In this document: positions 8,458 to 20,230 of the stretch, in pieces
Layout of the letters: each line of letters begins with the position of its first letter
Numbering within the stretch: position 1 is the first letter of the stretch
NCBI RefSeq assembly: GCF_004376845.1
Contig: NZ_SNUW01000011.1
Span: 55,038-119,037, forward strand
Direction: 5' to 3'
DNA: 64,000 nucleotides
DNA from: Psychromonas algarum
GTDB lineage: Bacteria > Pseudomonadota > Gammaproteobacteria > Enterobacterales > Psychromonadaceae
Made by a program: the position numbers and the translations under genes
Notes under the pieces: model-generated
What the model was told of the DNA's origin: nothing
Databases searched by the model: none
The model's input: only the letters and a program-made list of their open reading frames with translations

Positions 8458-9247
8458 TTTACCACCGATTACCGGCTTAACTAAAACTATTACACACCAA
8501 GAAAAAACACTATATCCAGTATTACGTATGATAATTAGCTTATTCGTTATTATCGGAATATGGCAAGCCATCGTACTGATTTTTCAACTTCCTTCTTTTA
8601 TTCTTCCCTCTCCAATATCTGTATTTGAGCGTCTTATTGAACGTCACGAGGTTTTATTTCGGCATAGTTGGGTGACAGCACAAGAAATTATTTTAGGTTT
8701 GATATTAGGTTTATCAATGGGATTATGTTTTGCATTACAAATGCTCTTATTTAAACCTGTAAAACGTTGGTTGTTGCCTATTTTAATCACAAGCCAAGCA
8801 ATTCCAGTTTTTGCTATCGCCCCTATTTTAATGCTTTGGTTAGGTTATGGCATTTCATCAAAAGTAGTGATGGCCGCTATGATCATATTCTTTCCTGTTA
8901 CAACATGTTGTTATGATGGATTAAAAAACACACCTACTGGTTATCTAGATTTAGCTAAAACAATGGGTGCAACAAAGTGGCAAATGTTACGCCATATTCA
9001 ACTACCAGCAGCGCTGCCAACATTAGCTTCCGGTATAAGAGTCGCCGTAGTAATAGCCCCCATTGGCGCAGTCGCAGGAGAATGGGTAGGTTCTAGTGAA
9101 GGGCTTGGTTATTTAATGTTACAAGCAAATGCACGTATGTTAATCGATGAAATGTTTGCGGCATTATTTATTTTATCAGCTATTTCTGTGAGCTTATATT
9201 TTGTTACAGATAAGCTATTAAAGAAATTAATTCCATGGGAAGTATAA
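8450..9247 (+). CDS. thiX: ABC transporter permease ThiX
   Basis: 265 residues with about six hydrophobic segments and the BPD_transp_1 (binding-protein-dependent) EAA loop near residues 165-200, visible as GYLDLAKTMGATKWQMLRHIQLPAALPTLASGIR. It is the membrane channel subunit of the ThiXYZ importer. The start overlaps the end of thiZ by 8 bases, which implies translational coupling. A poly-C run (CCCCCCC) follows the stop, and the gap to thiY is 58 bases, the largest but one in the operon. I see no terminator in that gap. Confidence 0.85.
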   Translation: MSNLPPITGLTKTITHQEKTLYPVLRMIISLFVIIGIWQAIVLIFQLPSFILPSPISVFERLIERHEVLFRHSWVTAQEIILGLILGLSMGLCFALQMLLFKPVKRWLLPILITSQAIPVFAIAPILMLWLGYGISSKVVMAAMIIFFPVTTCCYDGLKNTPTGYLDLAKTMGATKWQMLRHIQLPAALPTLASGIRVAVVIAPIGAVAGEWVGSSEGLGYLMLQANARMLIDEMFAALFILSAISVSLYFVTDKLLKKLIPWEV

Positions 9248-9305
9248 CCCCCCCATCATAGAGACTTAATAACAAAAAAATCATATAAATAAGGAAATAC
9301 ACCAT

Positions 9306-10256
9306 ATGAAAAAGCAGTTTATTTTAATTTTATTCACCGTACTCACAACATTATTATCATTTACAGCACAGGCTGAAACAAAAAAAGTAACTTTAATGTT
9401 AGATTGGTTTGTTAATCCAAATCACGGTCCAATTGTTATTGCACAACAACGAGGCTATTTTAAAGAGCAAGGCTTAGCAGTCACCATACAAGAACCAGCT
9501 GACCCAAGCATGCCCCCAAAATTAGTTGCAGCAGGAAATGTTGACCTTGCAATCACTTATCAACCAAGCTTAATTATTGATGTTGCAGAAGGTTTACCTT
9601 TAGTACGCTCAGCAACGCTTATTTCTACCCCTCTTAATACATTGATGGTGTTAGATAATGGTAAAATTAATAGCCTTAAAGATCTCAAAGGTAAAAAAAT
9701 TGGTGTTTCTATTTCAGGCTCTGAAGAAGTCAGCATACGCCAAATGTTATCCTCTTCAGGTGTTGATTATAAAGATATCCAAATAATCAATGTAGGTTGG
9801 GCTCTTTCTTCATCATTAGCATCGGGAAGAGTTGATGCTATTTGGGGCGGTATGCGCAACTTTGAAACCAATCAACTTGCCATTGAAGGATTTAAAGCAA
9901 AAGCTTACTTTCCAGAAGAGCATGGGATTCCAACATACGATGAGTTAGTGATCGTAGCAAATGCCAAAAAATATGATGCAAAGATGATTAACGCATTCAA
10001 TAAGGCAATAGAACAAGCAACTACTTACATTGTTAATCATCCAAAAGATGCGTGGAAAGAATTCATAAGCTACGCGCCAGATACATTAAATAACGAACTA
10101 AATAAACGTGCTTGGAATGATACATTAACACGTTTTGCATTACGTCCAGCGGCGATTGATTTAAAGCGATATGACGATTATGCGCAGTTTATGTTTGATA
10201 ACAAACAGATTAAAACGCTACCCAACGCAAAGGATTACATGCCAATATTTGAATAA
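9306..10256 (+). CDS. thiY: Thiamin-pyrimidine precursor binding protein ThiY
   Basis: 316 residues starting with a Sec signal peptide (MKKQFILILFTVLTTLLSFTAQA, cleavage probably after TAQA) and no lipobox, so it is a free periplasmic binding protein. The mature part is of the NMT1/THI5-like family: VTLMLDWFVNPNHGPIVIAQQRGYFKEQG at the N-terminus and the DLAITYQPS and KGKKIGVSISGSEE segments. ThiY of Bacillus halodurans binds N-formyl-4-amino-5-aminomethyl-2-methylpyrimidine, and the same ligand is the best inference here. A cysteine-rich CCCFC motif found in fungal THI5 synthases is absent, which supports a transport rather than a synthetic role. Confidence 0.85.
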   Translation: MKKQFILILFTVLTTLLSFTAQAETKKVTLMLDWFVNPNHGPIVIAQQRGYFKEQGLAVTIQEPADPSMPPKLVAAGNVDLAITYQPSLIIDVAEGLPLVRSATLISTPLNTLMVLDNGKINSLKDLKGKKIGVSISGSEEVSIRQMLSSSGVDYKDIQIINVGWALSSSLASGRVDAIWGGMRNFETNQLAIEGFKAKAYFPEEHGIPTYDELVIVANAKKYDAKMINAFNKAIEQATTYIVNHPKDAWKEFISYAPDTLNNELNKRAWNDTLTRFALRPAAIDLKRYDDYAQFMFDNKQIKTLPNAKDYMPIFE

Positions 10257-10304
10257 TATTGCAAATGATTAAACCGGGTTTATAACTAACAAAATGAGAA
10301 GATC

Positions 10305-10982
10305 ATGAACCATCAAGACTTAATTAATGCTTGCCGATCTGATTGGCAAGCTTATACACAACATGAGTTTGTGCTGACTTTAGCGAATGGTAGTTTAGCG
10401 CAACCATGTTTTTTACATTACCTTAAACAAGATTTTTTATTTCTAAAACAGTACGCTCGCGCTTATGCTTTAGCTATCTATAAAGCAAATACGCTAGCTG
10501 ATATGCGTAAAGCATTACCTAGTGTACACGCTTTATTAGACTCTGAAATCAATCATCATGTCACTTATTGTGCAGACTGGGGATTAACAGAAGCTGATTT
10601 AGAAACTGAAGATGAAGACTTTGGTACCGTGGCTTATACTCGTTATGTTTTAGACGCAGGCATGAGTGGTGACCTAGTTGATTTATATGCAGCTTTAGCG
10701 CCCTGCTCTATTGGTTATGCAGAAATAGGACGCTTATTAGCAAAAGATAGCAAGACTAAAAAAGTAGATAACCCATTCTCAAGTTGGATCGATTTATACT
10801 CAGGAGAAGAATTTCAAAAAAGTGTTGCCGATGGAGCAAAACATTTTGACCAATTATTAGCTGAGATTGATGTTAAAAGTCAGCGAGGCCAACGCCTTAT
10901 TAATGTATTTAAAACAGCAACTCGAATGGAAGTTGCCTTTTGGCAACAAGGTTTAAACGCAATGATTGACGGTAAGGTATAA
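10305..10982 (+). CDS. tenA: Aminopyrimidine aminohydrolase / thiaminase II
   Basis: 225 residues of the TenA family. The active-site cysteine is visible in [13 protein letters not shown] (about residue 127), with the paired tyrosines and the C-terminal glutamate in RMEVAFWQQ; this is the cysteine-type TenA (TenA_C). The enzyme hydrolyses 5-aminomethyl-HMP to HMP, feeding ThiD. Standing between the ThiXYZ importer and thiM, it completes the path from imported degraded thiamin to HMP. Ribosome site AGAAG lies just upstream. The next gene starts 5 bases after its stop. Confidence 0.92.
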   Translation: MNHQDLINACRSDWQAYTQHEFVLTLANGSLAQPCFLHYLKQDFLFLKQYARAYALAIYKANTLADMRKALPSVHALLDSEINHHVTYCADWGLTEADLETEDEDFGTVAYTRYVLDAGMSGDLVDLYAALAPCSIGYAEIGRLLAKDSKTKKVDNPFSSWIDLYSGEEFQKSVADGAKHFDQLLAEIDVKSQRGQRLINVFKTATRMEVAFWQQGLNAMIDGKV

Positions 10983-10987
10983 AAACA

Positions 10988-11803
10988 ATGACTAATCAAC
11001 AATCAGAAACAAAAGTACAAATAATTACTGATGCTTTAAAAACATTACGAGCACAAAAGCCTCTCGTTGTTAACATAACTAATTATGTGGTAATGAATAA
11101 TACAGCAAATGCATTATTAGCAATTGGTGCTTCTCCAATCATGGCCCACTCTCGTCAAGAAATGGCAGAAATGATGTCGTTTAGTGGAGCTTTAGTGATC
11201 AATATTGGCACTTTAGATGAGCAATGGATCCCACGAATGATGTTTGCAGTTGAGCAAGCAAATTTAAATAATAAAGTAGTAGTGTTAGATCCTGTTGGTT
11301 GTGGAGCAAGTACATTGAGAACAGAGACTGCTCGTCAAGTCGCTAAACTAGCAAAACATTTAATTGTTCGAGCAAACGCCTCTGAAATCATCGCGTTAGC
11401 AGGCGAACAAGCACAAAGTAAAGGTGTTGATTCACTTGATAGTAGCCAAGCGGCTGTAGGTGCAGCCCGTTATTTAGTGACAACTTATCAATGTAATATT
11501 GTGATCTCTGGTGAAGTTGATTACATCATTACAGAAAATGATGAAATTCAGCTTCATAATGGTCATGTGATGATGCCTAATATCACAGGAATGGGCTGTA
11601 GTTTAAGTGCATTAACAGGTGCTTTTGCCGCGATTGGAGAAGATACTGGCCTAGCCGCTACAGCCATTTTAGGTGTAGCAGGCGAAATAGCTGCAGAGTT
11701 ATCTGCAGGTCCAGGTAGTTTACAAATGAACTTGCTCGATGTGTTATATCAGTTAGATACAACAACATTAATGAGCCGTTTAAAATTAACTGTAAATAAT
11801 TAA
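10988..11803 (+). CDS. thiM: Hydroxyethylthiazole kinase
   Basis: ThiM phosphorylates 4-methyl-5-(2-hydroxyethyl)thiazole, rescuing the thiazole half of thiamin. The 271-residue protein has the family signature: [32 protein letters not shown] at residues 20-55, [11 protein letters not shown] near residue 100, VRANASEI near residue 130 and [17 protein letters not shown] near residue 200, which includes the catalytic cysteine region. It is in the middle of the TPP-controlled operon, 5 bases after tenA and 33 bases before the thiE start. Confidence 0.95.
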   Translation: MTNQQSETKVQIITDALKTLRAQKPLVVNITNYVVMNNTANALLAIGASPIMAHSRQEMAEMMSFSGALVINIGTLDEQWIPRMMFAVEQANLNNKVVVLDPVGCGASTLRTETARQVAKLAKHLIVRANASEIIALAGEQAQSKGVDSLDSSQAAVGAARYLVTTYQCNIVISGEVDYIITENDEIQLHNGHVMMPNITGMGCSLSALTGAFAAIGEDTGLAATAILGVAGEIAAELSAGPGSLQMNLLDVLYQLDTTTLMSRLKLTVNN

Positions 11804-11836
11804 ATCGCTCACCCTATTTTGAATCAAGGAAATAAC

Positions 11837-12466
11837 ATGTCCGCATATTGCCTCTATCTTGTCACAGATGATAAACAAGATATTAATACCTTAATTAATG
11901 TGGTCAATGAGGCTGTATCTGGAGGTGTCACTATGGTACAAGTACGAGAAAAAAGTGGTCACATTCAATCATTTATTAAAAGAGCAAAAGCAGTCAAAAA
12001 TATTTTAAAAGATACAAACGTTAAACTCATTATTAATGATAGAGTGGATGTTGCATTGGCAATCGATGCTGATGGAGTGCATTTAGGTCAATCTGATATG
12101 CCAGCAAGTATCGCTCGCAAATTAATAGGAGCAAATAAACTATTGGGACTTTCAATTGAAAATGAACAACAACTTATTGAAGCTAACTCATTACCTCTTG
12201 ATTACATTGGTTTAAGTGCTATTTTTTCCACGCCAACAAAAACGAACATAAAAAAACAATGGGGTATTGAAGGCTTAAAGAAAGCAATGCAAATAAGTCA
12301 TTTTCCTATTGTTGCTATCGGTGGAATTAACCAAAAAAATCTGACTGATATTATTCAAACAGGCGTTGATGGAGTTGCATTGGTTTCAGCAATTTGCCAT
12401 GCAAAAAATCCTAAAAAAGCAGCATCATTATTACGCTTACAAATACAAGAAGCACAAATCAACTAG
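11837..12466 (+). CDS. thiE: Thiamin phosphate synthase
   Basis: ThiE joins HMP-PP and thiazole phosphate into thiamin phosphate. The TIM-barrel motifs are VQVREKSG (phosphate/pyrophosphate contact) near residue 35, INDRVDVALAIDADGVHLGQSD near residues 65-85, YIGLSAIFSTPTK near residue 128 and VAIGGI near residue 160. The open frame could start at TTG 11819, but the ATG at 11837 with CAAGGA 6 bases upstream is the proper start and gives 209 residues, the normal size. It is the last gene of the salvage operon. I see no strong terminator in the 190 bases before the LysR gene. Confidence 0.93.
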   Translation: MSAYCLYLVTDDKQDINTLINVVNEAVSGGVTMVQVREKSGHIQSFIKRAKAVKNILKDTNVKLIINDRVDVALAIDADGVHLGQSDMPASIARKLIGANKLLGLSIENEQQLIEANSLPLDYIGLSAIFSTPTKTNIKKQWGIEGLKKAMQISHFPIVAIGGINQKNLTDIIQTGVDGVALVSAICHAKNPKKAASLLRLQIQEAQIN

Positions 12467-12656
12467 CCTAATATTCCTATTTATCAACAGCATAAAAACT
12501 CGATCAATTTTCGTTAAGAATAACTTACAATATTTCTGTTATAGTTAATCAAAGCAAAACCAATTTCATTAACTATGTATCTATATTTATACAGAAGAAT
12601 AGATCTGAGAATGAGTGTGATTGGTGTAATTATCAATAAAAATATAATGGTCAATA

Positions 12657-13544
12657 ATGAATATTACCCTAAAACAGTTACATGTATTTATTACGATTAC
12701 ACAAGAAAAAACCTTAACAGCGGCTTCGGAAAAGTTATTTTTAAGTAAACCGGCAGTCAGCATGGCATTAGCTGAATTAGAAAAGCAGCTAGGCCATAAG
12801 TTATTTGAAAGAAAAAATAATCGTTTATTAATTAATGAAATGGGTAGAGCCTTATTACCTTTGGCCGATGAACAAATAGAGCGTAGCCAAGCCATCACTA
12901 GTTTATTTGATAATAATAACTTCCAAGGAAAAATTAGAATTGGCTCAAGTAATACTGTCGGTAACCATTTATTACCTATTTTATTAGCACAATTTCGAGC
13001 TTTCAAAAATCATCATGACCAATCTATGTGTATCGATAACAGCACCAGCATCGGAGAACAACTCAAAGATTATGAACTTGATATCGCATTAGTTGAAGCT
13101 TTGCTCGTAGATAAGCAATTACACGTAGAACGTTGGATCAAAGATGAAATGGTTATTGTTGCCAATCCACAACACCCACTAATCAATAAAAATTTAATCT
13201 CTATACATGATCTAAATAAACAAGCTTGGATCTTACGAGAAGAAGGTTCAGGTACTCGACACTTTTTTCTTAATCATATTGGTAAGCATCTAACGGATCT
13301 TAATATCGCCTTTGAATTAAAATCCACCGAAGCAATTATTAATTGCTGTGCAGCAGACTTAGGGATTGGATGTATGGCAAAAACGGCAGCAAGACATGCT
13401 TTGCAAGATAAGCGAGTTGTTACATTACCCATCGATATTGATATGTCGCGTGATTTATACCTAGTTTGGCATAAAGATAAGTACCAAAGCCCAATACTAA
13501 AAGAGTTTATTGAGTATTGTCAGCAATGGAGTTTACCTTTCTAA
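12657..13544 (+). CDS. LysR-family transcriptional regulator (YeiE-like)
   Basis: 295 residues: N-terminal winged helix-turn-helix (ITLKQLHVFITITQEKTLTAASEKLFLSKPAVSMALAELE) and a LysR substrate-binding domain from about residue 90 (IRIGSSNTVGNHLLPILL). The WILREEGSGTR stretch and the SSNTVGN start of the effector domain are typical of the YeiE/CysB-neighbour group of LysR proteins. The target is not shown: it follows the thi operon in the same direction and converges on an EF-hand gene. Any link to thiamin is conjecture. Confidence 0.85.
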   Translation: MNITLKQLHVFITITQEKTLTAASEKLFLSKPAVSMALAELEKQLGHKLFERKNNRLLINEMGRALLPLADEQIERSQAITSLFDNNNFQGKIRIGSSNTVGNHLLPILLAQFRAFKNHHDQSMCIDNSTSIGEQLKDYELDIALVEALLVDKQLHVERWIKDEMVIVANPQHPLINKNLISIHDLNKQAWILREEGSGTRHFFLNHIGKHLTDLNIAFELKSTEAIINCCAADLGIGCMAKTAARHALQDKRVVTLPIDIDMSRDLYLVWHKDKYQSPILKEFIEYCQQWSLPF

Positions 13545-13566
13545 GTTGCTTGAAAGTTCTCTTTAT

Positions 13567-13601
13567 ACAAAAAGGTTTGATGAATTTACTCACCAAACCT
13601 T
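13567..13601 (-). terminator. Terminator downstream of the EF-hand gene
   Basis: AAGGTTTG (13572-13579) pairs with CAAACCTT (13594-13601); read on the minus strand the stem is followed by a short T-run. It lies between the convergent LysR and EF-hand genes and can serve the minus-strand EF-hand transcript. It is weak by thermodynamic look. Confidence 0.5.
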
Positions 13602-13665
13602 CATATTAAAAGAAGTGAAAATTAGAATGACTCAACTTCTTATAAAAAAATATTATTTACAGGGC

Positions 13666-14397
13666 CTATTTGGCTGCTTGTTTTTGTCCCTTTTTTTCTT
13701 CCATTTTTTGTTCAACAAATGCTTTGTGCTCTTCTTTTGTAATAACACCATTGCCATCTGCATCTAACATTGCAAAAGTAGGACGATTTTTTTCACGTTC
13801 CGCACGCTTCGCTTCTTTTGCTGCCGTCATTGCATCAAATTCTTGTTTTGAGATTTGACCATTGCCATCAGTATCAAATTTAGCTAAGTGCTTTTCTTTA
13901 CCGCCTTTTCTTCCTTTATGCTGCTTACCACCTTTATTTTCTTTATCCGCTTTTTTAGCTTCTTTCATCGCTTGACGCTCTTCTTTTGAAATCTGACCAT
14001 TTCCATCAGTATCAATTGAAGCAAATGTTGGGCGGTTTTTATCTCGATCTGCTTGGCGTTCTTGCATTGCAGCAACAGCAGCATTAAATTCTGCTTCAGT
14101 TACTTCACCATTGTTATCTGTATCCATCTTTTTAAAGTGGTTTTGCCCTTTTCCTTTTCGCTTTCCTTTCATCATTTGCTTCATTACATCAAATTCAGCT
14201 TCTGTAATTGAACCATCTTTATCTGTATCAATATTGGCAAAGAATTTACTTACTTTTCCAGTTGCTTCATCGGCAGAAATAACGCCGTTGCTATTGTTAT
14301 CAAAACTAGCAAAGTCTTTACCATGACCATTAGCCGCCATTGTTAATGAACTTGTTGCCATTAAAACTGCACCACCTAATATAAATAACTTTTTCAT
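13666..14397 (-). CDS. Secreted EF-hand calcium-binding protein, six EF-hand loops
   Basis: 243 residues with a Sec signal peptide (MKKLFILGGAVLMATSSLTMAA). Six canonical DxDxDG-type loops follow: FDNNSNGVISADE, IDTDKDGSITEAE, MDTDNNGEVTEAE, IDTDGNGQISKEE, FDTDGNGQISKQE and LDADGNGVITKEE. The linkers are very basic and lysine-rich. It should bind calcium in the periplasm or outside the cell. It is co-directional with, and downstream of, the BaeSR-like two-component genes but separated by 333 bases, so independent transcription with possible control by that system is an inference. AGAGG before the ATG is the ribosome site. No enzymatic domain is visible. Confidence 0.85.
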   Translation of the reverse strand: MKKLFILGGAVLMATSSLTMAANGHGKDFASFDNNSNGVISADEATGKVSKFFANIDTDKDGSITEAEFDVMKQMMKGKRKGKGQNHFKKMDTDNNGEVTEAEFNAAVAAMQERQADRDKNRPTFASIDTDGNGQISKEERQAMKEAKKADKENKGGKQHKGRKGGKEKHLAKFDTDGNGQISKQEFDAMTAAKEAKRAEREKNRPTFAMLDADGNGVITKEEHKAFVEQKMEEKKGQKQAAK

Positions 14398-14576
14398 ATT
14401 GACCTCTTTATTTAAATAAAGCTCACCTTGTTGAGCCGATATGTAAACTATAGAGAATCATTGTGAAGAAAAAATGGAGAAAAAATGGAGTTAACCAATG
14501 ACTGTAAAAAAGAGAGAGTCATTAACAAAGAATATAAAGTAGCAGTAAAAAAAACAGCACTACTTTAACCATACAT

Positions 14577-14720
14577 TATACCAATTACATTAACGATGAG
14601 ATCTACATTTTGCACAGAAAAAAATTAATTCGAGGCGTAAATGGAGATAAATGGTTGTTTCAACCATAAAATTCATAACAAAGAAAAAATTAATTTAAAG
14701 AAATAAAATCAGCCGCTTAT
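14577..14720. repeat. Dispersed intergenic repeat, copy A
   Basis: Begins TATACCAATTACATTAA and continues through ...GAGATCTACATTTTGCACAGAAAAAA, a GGCGTAAATGGAGATAAATGG segment and ATTCATAACAAAGAA. The same order of segments is found at 44915-45068 (copy B) and 57172-57326 (copy C), with a shortened version at 41573-41610 (copy D). No ORF is present. The rest of the 14398-14730 gap (14398-14576) holds the EF-hand promoter region, including a tandem GAAAAAATGGA duplication near 14467-14489, and nothing else I recognise. Confidence 0.75.
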
Positions 14721-14730
14721 ACCACTTCCG

Positions 14731-15399
14731 TTATAGCGCAAAGCGATAACCAACTCCATAGATAGATTGAATACAATCGACTTCTGCATCGACACTTTGA
14801 ATTTTTCGACGTAAGTTTTTAATGTGACTATCGATCGTTCTATCTGTCACAATACGATTATCGGAATAAATCTGCGACATAAGTTGATCACGACTAAATA
14901 CACGATCTCGATGTTGATAAAAATGAAATAACAAACGAAATTCAGCACGAGTTAAATTAACTTCTTTACCTTTGACTAATACTTGCATTGTAGCTTCATC
15001 AATACTCAACACTTGTGAAGAAACTTTTACATCATCATGAGTACGACGTAATATATTTTTTACTCGCACAACAACTTCCCGAGGGCTATAAGGTTTACAA
15101 ATATAATCGTCAGCACCTAACTCTAAGCCAATTAAACGATCAATTTCATCTACTCTAGCTGTTGCCATCACTACAGGTACATTTGTAAAAGTACGTAACT
15201 CTCGATAAATATCTAAACCATTTTTTCCTGGCAACATTAAATCTAATATAATTAAATCAATAGTATGTTTTTTTACCCAGTCAACAACTGACACTCCATC
15301 ATTAATAATATCAGTAATAAAACCAGACTGATTAAGATACTCACCTAATACTTGTGCTAATGATTGTTCGTCTTCTACGATTAAAATATGCTGAGACAT
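14731..15399 (-). CDS. OmpR-family response regulator (BaeR-like)
   Basis: 222 residues: receiver domain with the acidic pair in ILIVEDEQS, phosphoacceptor Asp in LIILDLMLPGKNG (about residue 53) and conserved lysine in YICKPYSP, followed by an OmpR-type winged-helix DNA-binding domain (LTRAEFRLLFHFYQHRDRVFSRDQLMSQIY, RTIDSHIKNLRRKI, GVGYRF). It is 9 bases downstream of its kinase gene and co-transcribed with it. The kinase resembles BaeS, so an envelope-stress regulator of the BaeR type is likely, but targets are not visible. Confidence 0.85.
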   Translation of the reverse strand: MSQHILIVEDEQSLAQVLGEYLNQSGFITDIINDGVSVVDWVKKHTIDLIILDLMLPGKNGLDIYRELRTFTNVPVVMATARVDEIDRLIGLELGADDYICKPYSPREVVVRVKNILRRTHDDVKVSSQVLSIDEATMQVLVKGKEVNLTRAEFRLLFHFYQHRDRVFSRDQLMSQIYSDNRIVTDRTIDSHIKNLRRKIQSVDAEVDCIQSIYGVGYRFAL

Positions 15400-15408
15400 T
15401 GTTATTCC

Positions 15409-16809
15409 TTATTTATGAGAAGCAACTGATAGTGGCAAACTAATAGTGATAGCTAATCCACCTAGCTGTGAATGTGTTGCAACCATCTTACCTTGATGTG
15501 CTTGTACAATTTTTTGGCAAATAGATAACCCTAATCCTGCGCCACCACTTAAACGACTACGAGATTTATCTACTCGGTATAAACGTTCAAATAACTTTGG
15601 CAATGCCTCTTCAGGGACACCTGGAGCACTGTCTTCAATACAGATATTGACCAATTTATTACTACAACTTAAGTGTACTTTTAATGAGCCTGGCGCGTCG
15701 GTATAACGCAGACTATTTTCTAATAAATTAGAGAGCAATTGAGTTAATGACTTTTTATCGCCTTCAATCCAAACAGCCTCTGCTGTATCAAAAGAAGTCT
15801 GTAACTGAATATTTTTTTCTGTACTACGTAATTGGTATTGAGCACAACTTGTATTAATAATTTGTAATACATCAACTCGATCCGATAAATCAAATTGTAT
15901 GCCTTCATCAGATAATGATAATTGATATAAATCATTCACCAACTCGCTCAAATTTTGTACCTGATAATGTAACGAATTAATATATTTAGGCTCTGCTTTT
16001 CGAATACCGTCTTGTATTGCTTCAATCTCACTCTTTAAGACTGAAATAGGGGTGCGTAATTCGTGTGATATATCAGCGAGCCATTGCTCTCTACTTTCTT
16101 TTTGATGCAACAAACTACGGCTTAATTCATTAAAACGATTTGATAAAGCGGCAAGCTCATCTTCGCCGCTGACTTCTATTTGCGTCGAATAATCGCCTTC
16201 TTGCAATGCACAAGCTGCGTTTTCTAGACGTTTCAGAGGAGTTAAAAAATGACGAACTAATAACCATGCTAAAACAAAAGAAAGTAATGTCATCCATAAA
16301 ACAACCCACATAAAATGAGTTTGTTGTTGATGATAAAAGCTTCTTTCTAAGGCACCAGATATTGCATTGTGTTTTTTGGTAACAACCCAGCCAATTGTTT
16401 TTTCTTGTTGTTTAATAGGAACTTTAATTAATTCATCTTGAGGTTTGGGTTTACGATTATTGAAAATAGAAATGAAACTCTCATCTAATATATCAATACG
16501 TTTAAGAAAACGACGAGTTCGATTGTCTAGTTTCTTTGGTTCTTCCCCTCCTTTTACAGGACGAAAAAAAACAGGAGCCGCGGCTACTTCCCATTCATCA
16601 ATCGTTAACTTTTTCCAACCTGTTTGTTCTGAATAATAAGGCGATATTTGTTCTGCAATTAATTGCATTCTCTCTTCTTCACCTCGATTAACATAATTCT
16701 TTAAACCAGATTGAAAGCTATAATTAATTAACCAAGCCATACCTAGTACCATCAAAGTACAAATAAACAGCATTGATATCAGAATTTTTTTGAACAAGGT
16801 AAAGCGCAT
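15409..16809 (-). CDS. Sensor histidine kinase (BaeS-like)
   Basis: 466 residues: membrane segment at 9-30, periplasmic sensor of about 130 residues, second membrane segment near 165-187, HAMP (RHFLTPLKRLENAACALQEGDY), HisKA with phospho-His in DISHELRTPISVLKSEIEAIQDG, and HATPase with N-box LLSNLLENSLRYTD, G1 IEDSAPGVPEE and G2 GGAGLGLSICQKIV. The length (E. coli BaeS 467) and the HisKA wording match BaeS. The sensor domain contains a basic, proline-rich stretch (NRKPKPQDELIKV). Signal unknown. It heads the two-gene operon. Confidence 0.85.
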   Translation of the reverse strand: MRFTLFKKILISMLFICTLMVLGMAWLINYSFQSGLKNYVNRGEEERMQLIAEQISPYYSEQTGWKKLTIDEWEVAAAPVFFRPVKGGEEPKKLDNRTRRFLKRIDILDESFISIFNNRKPKPQDELIKVPIKQQEKTIGWVVTKKHNAISGALERSFYHQQQTHFMWVVLWMTLLSFVLAWLLVRHFLTPLKRLENAACALQEGDYSTQIEVSGEDELAALSNRFNELSRSLLHQKESREQWLADISHELRTPISVLKSEIEAIQDGIRKAEPKYINSLHYQVQNLSELVNDLYQLSLSDEGIQFDLSDRVDVLQIINTSCAQYQLRSTEKNIQLQTSFDTAEAVWIEGDKKSLTQLLSNLLENSLRYTDAPGSLKVHLSCSNKLVNICIEDSAPGVPEEALPKLFERLYRVDKSRSRLSGGAGLGLSICQKIVQAHQGKMVATHSQLGGLAITISLPLSVASHK

Positions 16810-16920
16810 TAACAGTCCTTTTAACTAAAATAAAATTTTCTAAGTATTAACTGTAACGTAAAACTAACGTTATAAATGCGATTATTTTTCAACTTTTTAT
16901 TTTTTATAATGCTTAAAAGC

Positions 16921-16954
16921 AAAAAAGCCATTAAGTAAATACTTAATGGCTTTT
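16921..16954 (-). terminator. Terminator of icd, possibly bidirectional
   Basis: A perfect 15-bp stem, AAAAGCCATTAAGTA (16923-16937) with TACTTAATGGCTTTT (16940-16954), loop of 2. On the minus strand it is followed by TT and then GCTTTT. It sits 32 bases after the icd stop codon. Confidence 0.8.
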
Positions 16955-16985
16955 AAACTGATTAGGTTAAAGCGGTATAAGTAGC

Positions 16986-19235
<2,250 letters not shown>

Positions 19236-19482
19236 TTATGAGGTGAATTAATAGCGTGAAAAATGTTATCAAAATGTTACATGTGATAATTATGCGCATA
19301 TAATAACGAAAAAAATAAAATTATCTAGCTCCACTTAAACAAGTATTCAATTTTAACTAAAACAAGATCATTATTTGTGAAGCTTGTGTTAGAGATTGAT
19401 TAACATAACATTTCATAGTGGATACTGCTTGGAAAAATTATTCTGCTACAATGACTATTTTTAACTGCTTTAAGGATAATAA

Positions 19483-20178
19483 GTGAATCAACCAACAAAC
19501 AAAAAAAGTAATAACAAATTTAAAGCAGACTCAAATTCAAATAAACGTAAGACTAAAAAAAACTCTCACTTTAATGTTAAAAAATCTGCTCATAAAACCT
19601 TTGTCCCTAAAAAAACACTACCTAAATCGATGCAAAAAATCGTGCTATTTAATAAGCCTTTTGACGTATTAAGTCAGTTTACCGATGAAGGCAATAAAAA
19701 TAACTTCCGTGAAACATTAAAAGACTATATCGATATTCCTGATATTTATGCCGCCGGTCGTTTAGATAGAGATAGTGAAGGTTTATTAGTATTAACCAAT
19801 GATGGACAATTGCAGGCTGACATTACTCAACCAGGCAAAAAAACTGAAAAAACTTACTGGGTTCAAGTAGAAGGCGCACCAACTGAGCATGATTTAGAAA
19901 AATTACGCCAAGGTGTCAAACTCAAAGATGGTATGACCTTACCTGCAAAAGCTAAAATAATGGATAATCCTGATATTTGGGAGCGTTATCCGCCTATTCG
20001 CGAGCGAGCAAATATTCCTACTACATGGTTAAGTCTAACGATCTCTGAAGGTCGTAATCGTCAAGTGCGTCGTATGACTGCAAACATTGGTTTCCCGACA
20101 TTACGTTTAATTCGTTATTCAATTGGGGAGTGGACAATAAAAGGGTTAGATAACGGTACTTATAAACAACTGTCTTGA
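19483..20178 (+). CDS. rluE: 23S rRNA pseudouridine synthase RluE-type
   Basis: 231 residues of the RsuA/RluB/E/F family without an S4 domain. Catalytic Asp is in [19 protein letters not shown] (about residue 105); other motifs are [15 protein letters not shown] and [27 protein letters not shown]. RluE makes pseudouridine 2457 in 23S rRNA. The start codon is GTG at 19483 with AAGGA seven bases upstream. The first 45 residues form a very basic, low-complexity extension (K/N/S-rich) that probably binds RNA nonspecifically. It converges on murI. Confidence 0.88.
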   Translation: MNQPTNKKSNNKFKADSNSNKRKTKKNSHFNVKKSAHKTFVPKKTLPKSMQKIVLFNKPFDVLSQFTDEGNKNNFRETLKDYIDIPDIYAAGRLDRDSEGLLVLTNDGQLQADITQPGKKTEKTYWVQVEGAPTEHDLEKLRQGVKLKDGMTLPAKAKIMDNPDIWERYPPIRERANIPTTWLSLTISEGRNRQVRRMTANIGFPTLRLIRYSIGEWTIKGLDNGTYKQLS

Positions 20179-20230
20179 ATACCCGTTAAATAAAAATTCT
20201 CCGCATTTAGCAGAACACAAAGTCACATGT

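Noticed and set aside
12366..12548. 60-residue ORF overlapping the thiE end
   Set aside because: Out of frame within thiE, no ribosome site, basic low-complexity wording.
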